A stretch of DNA of 64,000 nucleotides from Bradyrhizobium paxllaeri (GTDB lineage Bacteria; Pseudomonadota; Alphaproteobacteria; Rhizobiales; Xanthobacteraceae). Below are positions 9,499 through 17,230 of the stretch, piece after piece. Made by a program: the position numbers and the translations under genes. The notes beneath the pieces are model-generated. The model worked only from the letters and a program-made list of their open reading frames with translations, did not search any database and was not told the origin of the DNA. The DNA is taken from positions 1,178,001-1,242,000 of the forward strand of contig NZ_CP042968.1 of the NCBI RefSeq assembly GCF_001693515.2, read 5' to 3'. Numbering within the stretch: the first letter of the stretch is position 1; each line of letters opens with the position of its first letter.

Positions 9499-10389
9499 TC
9501 ATCGGTCGAGCCGGTAGACGCGCGTGGCCGTCTTTCGCAGAACGGCGTCGCGCTGATCCGCGGCGAGCGAGGCCGTGGCGACGAGAAAGGCGTCGATCAG
9601 TTCGCGATAGGTCGTCCAGAGTTTTTCGATCGGAAAATTGGAACCGAACAGGCAGCGATCGGCGCCGAAGATCGCAACCGTATCGGCGAGGATGCCGGCG
9701 ATGTGGGCGGGGTCGTTGCGATGGATGAAGGTGCCGAGGCCGGAAAGTTTTGAGACGACGTTGGGGCAGGTCGCGAGCCGGCCCATGCCGCTGCGCCAGA
9801 GGGACCGGCCCTGCGCTGAAAGGTCCTCCAGCATGCCGGCGTGCTGCAGGATGAAGGTTACGTCGGGGCAGGCTTCCGCGAGGCCGGCGGCATCCGCCAT
9901 CTGCGGCGCGAACACCTGCAGATCGAAGCTGAAACCGTAGTCGGCGAGCCGCGCGACGTTACGGCGGATTTTGGGATCGGCGCAGAGATCGGACCGGGCC
10001 GCAAAACGATAGAGCGGATTCTCGTGCCAGTGCAGTTGCATGCGCACGCCGCGCACCAGCGGATAGTGCGCCAGACGGTCGAGCTGCGGGCGAACGTCGT
10101 CGACGTTGAAATCCGCATAGGAGACGATGGCGTGCGGCCAGCCGTGGTCTTTCGCGGTCTCCTGCACCCACGCCGTTTCGTCCTCGAAGCGGTCGTTGGC
10201 CCAGTTGGTCTGCACATAGACCGAGCGCGTGACGCCGGATCCTGCGAGGTCGCCGAGATATTCCCGGATCGGATAGTCGCGCCGGATCGGCTCGTAGGGC
10301 CCGAAGATGCGCGGCTGCATCGGGCCAACAAGCCAGGGCAGGTCGGCCTGACGCCAGATATGATGATGGGCATCGACGATATCGGTCAC
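9499..10389 (-). CDS. Amidohydrolase-family TIM-barrel hydrolase (COG3618, lactonase-like)
   Basis: This 296-residue protein begins with VDAHHHIW, the HxH metal-binding strand of the amidohydrolase-2 family, and keeps a central WHENP histidine, the ILQHAG histidine, and the C-terminal FGSNFPIEK aspartate-region motif seen in the fuconolactonase/2-pyrone-4,6-dicarboxylate lactonase branch. Relatives hydrolyse lactones or cyclic acids after ring oxidation. The GTG start overlaps the CoxE-like stop by four bases, so it is translationally coupled to the molybdoenzyme maturation genes, which ties a ring-opening hydrolase to the hydroxylase. Confidence 0.87.
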   Translation of the reverse strand: MTDIVDAHHHIWRQADLPWLVGPMQPRIFGPYEPIRRDYPIREYLGDLAGSGVTRSVYVQTNWANDRFEDETAWVQETAKDHGWPHAIVSYADFNVDDVRPQLDRLAHYPLVRGVRMQLHWHENPLYRFAARSDLCADPKIRRNVARLADYGFSFDLQVFAPQMADAAGLAEACPDVTFILQHAGMLEDLSAQGRSLWRSGMGRLATCPNVVSKLSGLGTFIHRNDPAHIAGILADTVAIFGADRCLFGSNFPIEKLWTTYRELIDAFLVATASLAADQRDAVLRKTATRVYRLDR

Positions 10390-11504
10390 GCGGCCTTCCT
10401 TTGTCCAAGCGAGAGTACATGCGAAACGATCGCGGCTGATGATCCGCCGTCAACCAAATCATTCACGAAGCGGCGGATCGCGATCAGCGCTTCGGTCTGC
10501 GGCTGAAAGCCAGCGCCTGAGGCCAGCGGCGTCAGCCAGCTCAGCCGCCAGGCACGCCGCGACAATTTTGCGACGGCATCGCGCAGGGCAGATGGATCGC
10601 CGCGCTCCAGTCCGTCGGAGAGGATGACGACGGCGGCGCCACGTGCATAGCCACCGAACCGCGGCACCGCGAGGAATGCCTGCAGCGCGTCGCCGATCCT
10701 TGTGCCGCCATCCCAATCGCTGACCAGATGGGCCGCCGCAGATAGCGCCTGCTCGCGCCGCTTGAGACGGAGCGCGCGGCTGACGCGGGTGAGCCTTGTG
10801 CCGAAGGTGAACACCTCGACATTGGGCGCCGCATGCACGATGGCATGCGCGAGCTTCATGTTGTCGTCGGTGCGTCCCTTCATCGAGCCGGAGACGTCGA
10901 TCAAGAGCAGCACCTTGCGCGGGCGGGTGCGCCGCTTGAGCCGACCGAGCCGCAGCACCTCGCCGTCGTTGCGCACGCTGTCGCGCAAGGTGCGGCGAAG
11001 ATCCGCCCAAGGACCGCGGCGGGCGCGCATGCGCCGGTGGCCCCGACGTCGCGGCAGCCGGGCAGGAGCCTCGCGTGAAAGCCGACGCAGCGCATCACTG
11101 GTTTGGCTTGGCGCGAAGCGGCGCTCGACCAGCGCCTCGGCGCGGGCTGCAACAAGTCCGGACTCGTTGGCCTCGTCAGCCAGCAATGTCTCGTCCTCGC
11201 CGCGACCTTCCTCTTGCAGGCGAACCACTTCCTCATCTTCCGCGCCCGCATGATCCACCGCCTCGCTGCCGAGGAAATGGAGGTCGAACAGCCGGTCGTA
11301 AGTGGCGCGACGCTCGGGCGGCGGGGCGAGCGTCGCCAGCCCCGCTTGACGGATCGCTTCCATGCTGCGCGGGCCGAGTAGCTCGATCGCTGCCAGGAAC
11401 GCCGTCGTCTGTTCCGGCGCGACCGCAAAGCCGTTGACGCGCAGTAGCGCGACAAAGGACACGAAGACGCCGGCGGCGCGCGGTAATTGAAGTTCGTCGC
11501 TCAC
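10386..11504 (-). CDS. VWA-domain protein, CoxE-like molybdoenzyme maturation factor
   Basis: This 372-residue protein has the CoxE layout: a helical N-terminal half (MSDELQ to about residue 180, acidic in the middle) and a C-terminal von Willebrand A domain with the metal-site motif LIDVSGSMKGR near residue 200, followed by a conserved Thr and Asp. In carboxydotrophs CoxE works with the AAA ATPase CoxD to insert sulfur/copper into the molybdenum site of CO dehydrogenase; relatives serve other molybdenum hydroxylases. Here it overlaps the MoxR-type ATPase by four bases (GTGA), the standard CoxD-CoxE pairing. Confidence 0.86.
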   Translation of the reverse strand: MSDELQLPRAAGVFVSFVALLRVNGFAVAPEQTTAFLAAIELLGPRSMEAIRQAGLATLAPPPERRATYDRLFDLHFLGSEAVDHAGAEDEEVVRLQEEGRGEDETLLADEANESGLVAARAEALVERRFAPSQTSDALRRLSREAPARLPRRRGHRRMRARRGPWADLRRTLRDSVRNDGEVLRLGRLKRRTRPRKVLLLIDVSGSMKGRTDDNMKLAHAIVHAAPNVEVFTFGTRLTRVSRALRLKRREQALSAAAHLVSDWDGGTRIGDALQAFLAVPRFGGYARGAAVVILSDGLERGDPSALRDAVAKLSRRAWRLSWLTPLASGAGFQPQTEALIAIRRFVNDLVDGGSSAAIVSHVLSLGQRKAA

Positions 11505-12382
11505 GCGGCAGCCTCCGCAATCAGGGCGTCGAGCCGGCCGGAAATGAAGGTGAGGTCCTCCTCATCCTTCAGTGCGACGCCGATCGATCGCTTGAAGGCA
11601 TCCGGCCAGCGCGCGCCGCGCGCGTGCAACAGCGTGGCCGCTTCCGCCCAATCCACCGCCTCGGCGATGCCGGGCGCCTTGCTAAGCGGCTCGCGCCGCA
11701 GCTTGCCGACGGCGGCGACGACAGCGTGGGCGGTGGATTCGGCGACGCTCGAGGCCCGCATCATCACGATGCGCGCCTCGCGCTCGGCGGTGGGATAGTC
11801 GATCCAGTGATAGACGCAGCGGCGGCGCAGCGCTTCGTGCAGGTCGCGGGTGCGGTTCGAGGTCAGCACGACGACGGGGCGCTCGGCGGCGCGGACTGTG
11901 CCGCGTTCGGGAATGGAGATCTGGAAGTCGGAAAGGAATTCGAGCAGGAACGCCTCGAACTCCTGGTCGGCGCGATCGATTTCGTCGATCAGCAGCACGG
12001 TGGAATCGGGCGCGCGCAACGCGGCCAGCATCGGCCGTTCGATCAAAAAAGTTTCGCCATAGATGTCGATGCTCTCCTCACCGGCCTGGCGGATCGCGAG
12101 CATCTGACGCGGATAGTTCCACTCGTAGAGTGCGGCGGATGCGTCGATGCCCTCGTAGCATTGCAGCCGGATCAGGCGGCGGCCGAGCACGGCGGCGATG
12201 GCCTTGGCGGCCTCGGTCTTGCCGACACCGGGCGCGCCTTCGAGCAGCAGCGGCTTGCCGAGTGCCAGCCCAAGATAGGCCGCCGTCGCGAGGCCGTCGT
12301 CAGCGAGGTAATAGGCTGTGCGCAAGGCACGTTCGAGCGCCTCGGGGCTGTCGATGCCAACAATGTTGCCGCGGACCGTCAT
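11501..12382 (-). CDS. MoxR/CoxD-like AAA+ ATPase
   Basis: This 293-residue AAA+ protein carries Walker A (LEGAPGVGKTEAAK), Walker B (VLLIDEIDRADQEF), a sensor-1 VLTSNRTRDLHEALRRRC and an arginine finger region, typical of the CoxD branch of MoxR ATPases. Such proteins act as chaperones that remodel an apo-enzyme during metal-centre assembly, usually with a VWA partner, which is encoded by the overlapping downstream gene. It follows the C-terminal half of the molybdopterin subunit by nine bases. Together these support a dedicated maturation system for the cluster's molybdenum hydroxylase. Confidence 0.88.
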   Translation of the reverse strand: MTVRGNIVGIDSPEALERALRTAYYLADDGLATAAYLGLALGKPLLLEGAPGVGKTEAAKAIAAVLGRRLIRLQCYEGIDASAALYEWNYPRQMLAIRQAGEESIDIYGETFLIERPMLAALRAPDSTVLLIDEIDRADQEFEAFLLEFLSDFQISIPERGTVRAAERPVVVLTSNRTRDLHEALRRRCVYHWIDYPTAEREARIVMMRASSVAESTAHAVVAAVGKLRREPLSKAPGIAEAVDWAEAATLLHARGARWPDAFKRSIGVALKDEEDLTFISGRLDALIAEAAA

Positions 12383-12391
12383 GCTCTCGCC

Positions 12392-13414
12392 TCAGCGCCG
12401 CGCCTGCGGCCGCGCGCCGCCTTGCGCCTTGATCGCCCGCAAGACTTTCTCGGGCGTGATCGGCAATTCATCCATCCGCACGCCGACCGCATTGAAGATC
12501 GCGTTGGCCACCGCCGGCAGCACGGGGTTGGCGCACATCTCGCCGGGGCCCTTGGCGCCGAACGGCCCGTCGGCGGCGGGACGTTCCAGCACGGCGATAT
12601 CGTGCGGGCAGGTGTCGCCGGGCCCGGGCATCAGATACTCGACGAAGTCGCGCGGACCATGCGCGGGATCGGGATAATAGGGCTCGGGCGTTTCAAACAG
12701 CGCGTGGCTGACGCCCATCCAGGCGCCGCCGACGAGTTGTTGCTCCACGAGGCGTGGATTGAGCGCACGCCCGAGTTCATAGGCGCTGTCCATACGCACC
12801 ATCGCGACTTCGCCGGTCTCATCGTCGACCTCGACCTCGGCAACGAGGCAGGCATGCGCGTAGCAGGTGGCGGGGGACATCTCGCCGGTCTCGGGGTTCA
12901 CTTCCGACAGCGGCACCAGGAAGATGCCGCGTCCCGAGATCGTCTTGCCCTGCTTGAACTGCGCGGCGATGGCGACGTCCTTGGTGGAAATCGAGCGGTG
13001 CGGCGCGCCCTTGACGTGGATGTTGCCGCGACCGTCCGTATCGAGATCGGCGGCGTTGACTTCCAGCTCCTCGGCGGCAGCTTCCATCATGACGCCGCGC
13101 GCTTCCCTGGCCGCCGCCATCACCGCGTTGCCGACGCGATGGGTGCCGCGCGAGGCGAACGAGCCCATGCAGTGCGGGCCGGTGTCGGAATCCGCAGTGT
13201 CGACATAGACGTCCTCGACCGGCACGCCGAGCGTCTCGGCGCAGATCTGCCGCGTCACCGACTTCATGCCTTGGCCGAGGTCGATCGACGACAACGATAC
13301 CGTGAACTTGCCGCTGGGGTTGGAATGAACCAGCGCCTGGCTGGGGTCACCGCCAAGGTTCATGCCGATGGGATAGTTGATCGAGGCGATGCCGCGTCCG
13401 CGATGTCTGGCCAT
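12392..13414 (-). CDS. Molybdenum hydroxylase large subunit, C-terminal half (xanthine dehydrogenase family)
   Basis: A 340-residue protein that corresponds to the second half of a molybdopterin-binding large subunit. It starts at the RGRGIA strand and contains the GQGMKSV molybdopterin contact and the C-terminal FGAKGPGEM motif carrying the catalytic glutamate of the family. It lacks the N-terminal half, which the gene just upstream encodes; the two sum to roughly one full-length subunit. The ATG is two bases after the upstream stop and in a different frame. Either the enzyme is assembled from two polypeptides or one frameshift has split it. The catalytic residues are intact, so an inactive relic is unlikely. 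Confidence 0.85.
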   Translation of the reverse strand: MARHRGRGIASINYPIGMNLGGDPSQALVHSNPSGKFTVSLSSIDLGQGMKSVTRQICAETLGVPVEDVYVDTADSDTGPHCMGSFASRGTHRVGNAVMAAAREARGVMMEAAAEELEVNAADLDTDGRGNIHVKGAPHRSISTKDVAIAAQFKQGKTISGRGIFLVPLSEVNPETGEMSPATCYAHACLVAEVEVDDETGEVAMVRMDSAYELGRALNPRLVEQQLVGGAWMGVSHALFETPEPYYPDPAHGPRDFVEYLMPGPGDTCPHDIAVLERPAADGPFGAKGPGEMCANPVLPAVANAIFNAVGVRMDELPITPEKVLRAIKAQGGARPQARR

Positions 13415-13416
13415 GG

Positions 13417-15006
13417 TCAGCGCCTCCTGGTGCCGAAGACGGAGGAGAAACGGGTGGCGCCGTGTGACGGCGACGGTACCGGTGGCCTTGGTGGCGGGGC
13501 AGGCGGTGTCGGCGCAGGAGGCGGTGGCTGGACGGCCGCCGCAGGCGCGCGATCATAGGTGGTGCGCTGCTGCGAAACCGCGGCACGTTGCAGAGCAGGC
13601 TCAAGCGGCGTCGGCGAAATCGCCGCCCGGCTGCCGCCGCCGTCCTTGCGCGACGACATCCGCTTCACCTCTTCGCGCAGCGGCCATTTTGCTTTCTCGG
13701 CGGCGACCTGGACGCATTCGATCAGCGCGGTGTTCTTGGCTTCGCGCCGGTGCGCCTTCATGTCGCCGTCGCGATAGGCGTTGAGAATGCGGAACTCCAT
13801 TGGATCGATGCCGACGAGATGGGCGAGCTTGTCCATCTGGCATTCGAGCGCAAAGTCCATCGCGGTGACGCCGAAGCCGCGCATCGCGGTCGCAGGCGTG
13901 CGGTTGGTGAACACGCAATAAACGTCGCCATGGACATTCGGGATCGTATAGGGGCCGGGCAGGTGAGCGACGCATTTGACCACGGCATAACTTGAAAGCC
14001 GAGTGTAGGCGCCGCTGTCGAAATAGGCACGGATCTTGCGGGCGACGATGCGTCCGTCGCGCATCACGCCGTCCTTGATGTAGATGCGCTCGGCGCCGCG
14101 CGGCGAGCCGAACTGCATCTCCTCCTCGCGGCCGAGCTGATAGCGCACCGGGCGCCCGGTCAGCATCGCGCCGAGAATGGCGAGCGGTTCGGTGAGTGTG
14201 TCCACCTTGCCGCCGAAACCGCCGCCGACGGTTCCGCCGATGAAGTGGAACGTATTGGAAGGCACATCAAGGATCTTGGCGGATGTGTCGAGCGAAAAGA
14301 ACAGGGCCTGCGTCGAGGTGTAGACGACATAGCGGCCGTTGGTGTCGGGGGCTGCAATCGAGCCGTTGGTCTCGGTCGGCGCATGCTCGATCGGCGACAT
14401 CTGGTAGCGTTGTTCGAGGACGTGATCGGATTCGGCGAAACCGCGTTCGACGTCGCCGAAGCGAAGCTTCTGGTGATCATAGACGTCGTGATAGATGAAT
14501 GTGTTCTTGGGGTAGACCTCGTTGACGACGGGCGCGCCCGGTTTCAACGCCTCCTCGACGTCGAACACCGCAGGCAGCGGCTCGTAGTCGACCCGCACCT
14601 TTGCCATCGCCTCAAAGGCTTCGCGCGGGCTGTCGGCGACGATGGCGACGATCGGCTCGCCCTTGTAGCGCACCTTGTCGACGGCCAGCGACGGCTCGTC
14701 GTCCTTGCCGAAATTGATCAGGCTAAGGAGCGTGTTGAGATTGACCGGCACGTCGGCGCCGCGAATGACGCGTCGTACGCCGGGCGAACGTTCCGCTTCC
14801 ATCGTGTCGATGCGGCGCAGGCGGGCGTGGGCGTGCGGGCTGCGCAGCACCTTGAGATGCAGCATGCCCTGCAGCTTGTGGTCGTCGAAATAGGTCGAGG
14901 TGCCCGTAACATGGCCGAGCATGTCCTGGCGCTGCGTGCCCTTGCCGATCTCTTTCAGATTGTCGTCGCGCTCGTCGGCGAAGATGTCCTTGCGCAGTTC
15001 CAGCAT
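13417..15006 (-). CDS. Molybdenum hydroxylase large subunit, N-terminal half with proline-rich tail
   Basis: A 529-residue protein matching the first half of a xanthine-dehydrogenase-family large subunit: the N-terminal hammerhead domain (LRSPHAHARL), then the first molybdopterin domain with GGTVGGGFGGK and TAMRGFG. The latter is the xanthine/aldehyde-oxidase pattern, not the cysteine-containing active loop of CO dehydrogenase, so this is not CoxL in the strict sense. From about residue 444 the homology stops and an 86-residue Ser/Gln then proline-rich tail follows. I start at the ATG at 15006 (AAGGGAA before it); the upstream extension is inside the 2Fe-2S gene. The natural substrate is unknown. 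Confidence 0.85.
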   Translation of the reverse strand: MLELRKDIFADERDDNLKEIGKGTQRQDMLGHVTGTSTYFDDHKLQGMLHLKVLRSPHAHARLRRIDTMEAERSPGVRRVIRGADVPVNLNTLLSLINFGKDDEPSLAVDKVRYKGEPIVAIVADSPREAFEAMAKVRVDYEPLPAVFDVEEALKPGAPVVNEVYPKNTFIYHDVYDHQKLRFGDVERGFAESDHVLEQRYQMSPIEHAPTETNGSIAAPDTNGRYVVYTSTQALFFSLDTSAKILDVPSNTFHFIGGTVGGGFGGKVDTLTEPLAILGAMLTGRPVRYQLGREEEMQFGSPRGAERIYIKDGVMRDGRIVARKIRAYFDSGAYTRLSSYAVVKCVAHLPGPYTIPNVHGDVYCVFTNRTPATAMRGFGVTAMDFALECQMDKLAHLVGIDPMEFRILNAYRDGDMKAHRREAKNTALIECVQVAAEKAKWPLREEVKRMSSRKDGGGSRAAISPTPLEPALQRAAVSQQRTTYDRAPAAAVQPPPPAPTPPAPPPRPPVPSPSHGATRFSSVFGTRRR

Positions 15007-15017
15007 GGTGGTTCCCT

Positions 15018-15497
15018 TCAGGCGCGTGCGCGACCGCTCGTGGCGGCGGTGAGGACGGCGTTGATGATCGGCTCGTAACCGGTGCAGCGGCAGATATTGC
15101 CCGAAATGGCCTCGATGACTTCGGCGCGGGTCGGCGAGGGGTTGCGGTCGAGCAGCGCCTTCGCCGCCATCAGCATGCCGGGTGTGCAATAGCCGCATTG
15201 GGCCGCGAATTGCTCCATGAAGGCGCGCTGCAGCGGATGCAGGTTGGGGCCGTCCTTCAGCCCGTCGAGCGTTTCGACGGTGCGGCCGTTCACCGTCTCC
15301 GCCAGCGTCAGGCAGGAGAGATGGAGCTCGCCGTCGATCAGCACGCTGCAGGCGCCGCAGCCGCCCTGGCCGCAGCCGAATTTCGGCGTCATGTCGCCGA
15401 TCAACTCGCGCAGGGCTACGAGCAGGTTGACGCCGCCATCCACGAACACGGCGACGTCGCGGCCATTGTGACGAAACTGGAGCGGGGTTTTGGTCAT
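15018..15497 (-). CDS. 2Fe-2S subunit of molybdenum hydroxylase (CoxS-like)
   Basis: This 159-residue protein holds the two expected iron-sulfur clusters: an N-terminal plant-ferredoxin-type site (GCGQGGCGACSV plus a later SCL cysteine) and the C-terminal four-helix domain with CGYC and CRC (AAQCGYCTPGM, NICRCTGY). It carries electrons from the molybdenum centre to the FAD subunit encoded six bases upstream. Length and motifs are normal for the family. No twin-arginine signal is present, so the complex acts in the cytoplasm, possibly at the inner face of the membrane. Confidence 0.95.
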   Translation of the reverse strand: MTKTPLQFRHNGRDVAVFVDGGVNLLVALRELIGDMTPKFGCGQGGCGACSVLIDGELHLSCLTLAETVNGRTVETLDGLKDGPNLHPLQRAFMEQFAAQCGYCTPGMLMAAKALLDRNPSPTRAEVIEAISGNICRCTGYEPIINAVLTAATSGRARA

Positions 15498-15503
15498 GAA
15501 CGC

Positions 15504-16322
15504 TTACTCCAGGCCGGACAAGAGGCGGCGCAGATGGACGCCCACGATCTCGCGGCGATACCAGGCGCTGCCGAGCGCGTTGTCGGTCGGCGATACGCCC
15601 TCCGCTGCCGCCGCGGCAGCCGCGCTGATCGCGGAATCGTCGAGCGGACGTCCCTCCAGCGCCCGCTCGGCCGCCCTCGCGCGAATCTGCGTCGCGGCCA
15701 TCGAACCGAGCGCGATGCGCGCGCCCGAGACGCGGCCGCCGCTGACCGGCAGATGCGCGGCGAGTGTGATCACCGAGCCACCCTTCGGCTTGATGCGGGC
15801 GATCTTGCGATAGCGGAAGGCGTCGGCGCTCGCGGGTCGTTGACAGGAGACGGCCAGCACCAGCGCGCCGCTTTGCCGCTCGCGCGATTGCAGGAACTCT
15901 TCGATTGGCATTTCACGGGCGCCCAATCCGCCCTGCACCGACACGGTCGCGTCGAGGGCGAGCAGGGCGACGGTGAAATCGCCATAGGGATTGGGTGCGA
16001 ACAGATTGCCGCCCACGGTGCCCATGTTGCGCACGGCCGGCCCGCCGATCGAACGGGCCGACGCGTGCAGAAAGGCAAGATCGCGCTCGGCCAGAATTCT
16101 TGCGAAGGTGACGCCGGCGCCGATCGTCACGCGGGAGCTTGCAACGTCGATCCGCGACAGCGCGGTGTCGGTCGCGCGCACTACCGTCGAAATCGAGACG
16201 TCGCCTTCATTGAGCGCGCGCATCACCAGCGTGCCGCCGCCGAGATAGCGCGCGCTGCGGTCGGACGATAAGGCCGACGCCGCTTCGCCAAAGGTCGAAA
16301 ATGTCTTCACCGTGACGGGCAT
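15504..16322 (-). CDS. FAD-binding subunit of molybdenum hydroxylase (CoxM-like)
   Basis: This 272-residue protein has the two FAD signatures of the medium subunit: YLGGGTLV near residue 27 and the GTVGGNLF motif near residue 105, followed by the C-terminal CO-dehydrogenase-flavoprotein domain. It accepts electrons from the 2Fe-2S subunit and passes them to a quinone or NAD-type acceptor. It leads the three-subunit set in the order medium, small, large, as in many Cox-type operons, and follows the second SRPBCC gene by 16 bases. Confidence 0.93.
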   Translation of the reverse strand: MPVTVKTFSTFGEAASALSSDRSARYLGGGTLVMRALNEGDVSISTVVRATDTALSRIDVASSRVTIGAGVTFARILAERDLAFLHASARSIGGPAVRNMGTVGGNLFAPNPYGDFTVALLALDATVSVQGGLGAREMPIEEFLQSRERQSGALVLAVSCQRPASADAFRYRKIARIKPKGGSVITLAAHLPVSGGRVSGARIALGSMAATQIRARAAERALEGRPLDDSAISAAAAAAAEGVSPTDNALGSAWYRREIVGVHLRRLLSGLE

Positions 16323-16338
16323 GGCTTGGCCTCCGCTT

Positions 16339-16782
16339 TCATGCGGCCTCCTTCAGGTGCCGGCGAATGGCGTCGAAGCCGGCTTGATAGATCTGTTCCG
16401 CGACCATCTGTGTCAGCCGCTCAGCATCCGCGGGCCGCGTAGTGAACCTGGATTCCCAGTGCCAGAAGGTGCGGTCGCCATCGGTGACCGGCAGCAGGCG
16501 GACATGGGCTACGTAGTTGAACATCGGGATCGGCGTATCGAGCAGGCAATAGCTGAAGGTCTGTTCGAGGTCCGACCGCGCCAGCAATTGCTCGCGCAGC
16601 TCCGAGCCATCCTGCAGCTTGAAGCGCCTGACACAACCGATCTTGTCGGACGACTGCGCGCGCTCGATCGTGCTGGTCGCCACCGCGGGGTGCCAGCGAT
16701 CGTGCCCGTTGAAATCGCGCAGCACGTTCCACACCGCGCCGGTCGGCGCGTCGAGGATCGTGCTTTTGACGATATGCGGCAC
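16339..16782 (-). CDS. SRPBCC-family protein (polyketide-cyclase/CoxG-like fold), copy 2
   Basis: A 147-residue START/Bet v1-like helix-grip protein, beginning VPHIVKSTILDAPTGAVWNVLRDF. I place the start at the GTG at 16782, one base after the stop of the first SRPBCC gene. The fold forms a hydrophobic cavity for lipids, polyketides or quinones. It is related to the neighbouring copy (shared WHPA, DKIGCVR and VTDGD segments), so the pair arose by tandem duplication. By analogy with CoxG, an SRPBCC protein that docks CO dehydrogenase to the membrane, I infer a role in linking the molybdenum hydroxylase to the membrane or in carrying a hydrophobic substrate. Confidence 0.83.
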   Translation of the reverse strand: MPHIVKSTILDAPTGAVWNVLRDFNGHDRWHPAVATSTIERAQSSDKIGCVRRFKLQDGSELREQLLARSDLEQTFSYCLLDTPIPMFNYVAHVRLLPVTDGDRTFWHWESRFTTRPADAERLTQMVAEQIYQAGFDAIRRHLKEAA

Positions 16783-16783
16783 G

Positions 16784-17221
16784 CTAGCCTCCGAAAGCGC
16801 GCTTGAGCGCGTCGAATCCACCCTGGAACACACCAGCGCCGATGTTGTTGACGAGTTCGTTCTCGCGCTCGGGCGCGCAGTCGAACTCGGCAGTCCATTC
16901 CAGAAAAGTCTGGTCGCCGTCGGTCACCGGGGTCAGCCGCAGCGTTGCGACGTAGTTCTCCACTCCCATGGGAGATTCGAGGATGGAGTAGGTGCAGAAC
17001 ATGTCGTAGTCGGAGAGTCCCAGCAGCTTCTCGCGGATGCGATCGCCGTTGCGCAGGCGAAAATCGCGCACGCAGCCGATCTTGTCGGCGGGCTCGCCAC
17101 CCTCGATCCGGCTCTCTGCGATGGCGGGATGCCAGTTGGGCATGCCGTTGAAGTCGCGCACCCGCGCCCAGACGCGGTCGTTGCGGGCGTTGACGACGGT
17201 GGAGACGTAGACGCGGGCCAT
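16784..17221 (-). CDS. SRPBCC-family protein (polyketide-cyclase/CoxG-like fold), copy 1
   Basis: A 145-residue helix-grip protein with the N-terminal strand VYVSTVVNARNDRVWARVRDF, a NWHPAIAES loop and a C-terminal long helix ending FDALKRAFGG. It lies nine bases after the flotillin-like gene and directly before its paralogue. Both keep the hydrophobic-cavity fold but lack any catalytic motif I can name. Its position between a membrane-scaffold protein and a molybdenum hydroxylase is the main clue to its role. Confidence 0.84.
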   Translation of the reverse strand: MARVYVSTVVNARNDRVWARVRDFNGMPNWHPAIAESRIEGGEPADKIGCVRDFRLRNGDRIREKLLGLSDYDMFCTYSILESPMGVENYVATLRLTPVTDGDQTFLEWTAEFDCAPERENELVNNIGAGVFQGGFDALKRAFGG

Positions 17222-17230
17222 GGCGTAATC

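Noticed and set aside
11624..13558. 644-codon plus-strand frame across the MoxR and hydroxylase genes
   Set aside because: It crosses two well-recognised minus-strand genes and encodes low-complexity His/Arg/Gly-rich sequence with no family features.
12392..16322. Aerobic CO dehydrogenase (coxMSL) identity for the molybdenum hydroxylase
   Set aside because: The large subunit has TAMRGFG, the xanthine/aldehyde-oxidase-type loop, and lacks the cysteine-containing CoxL active-site loop; CoxD/CoxE-like helpers also serve other molybdenum hydroxylases.
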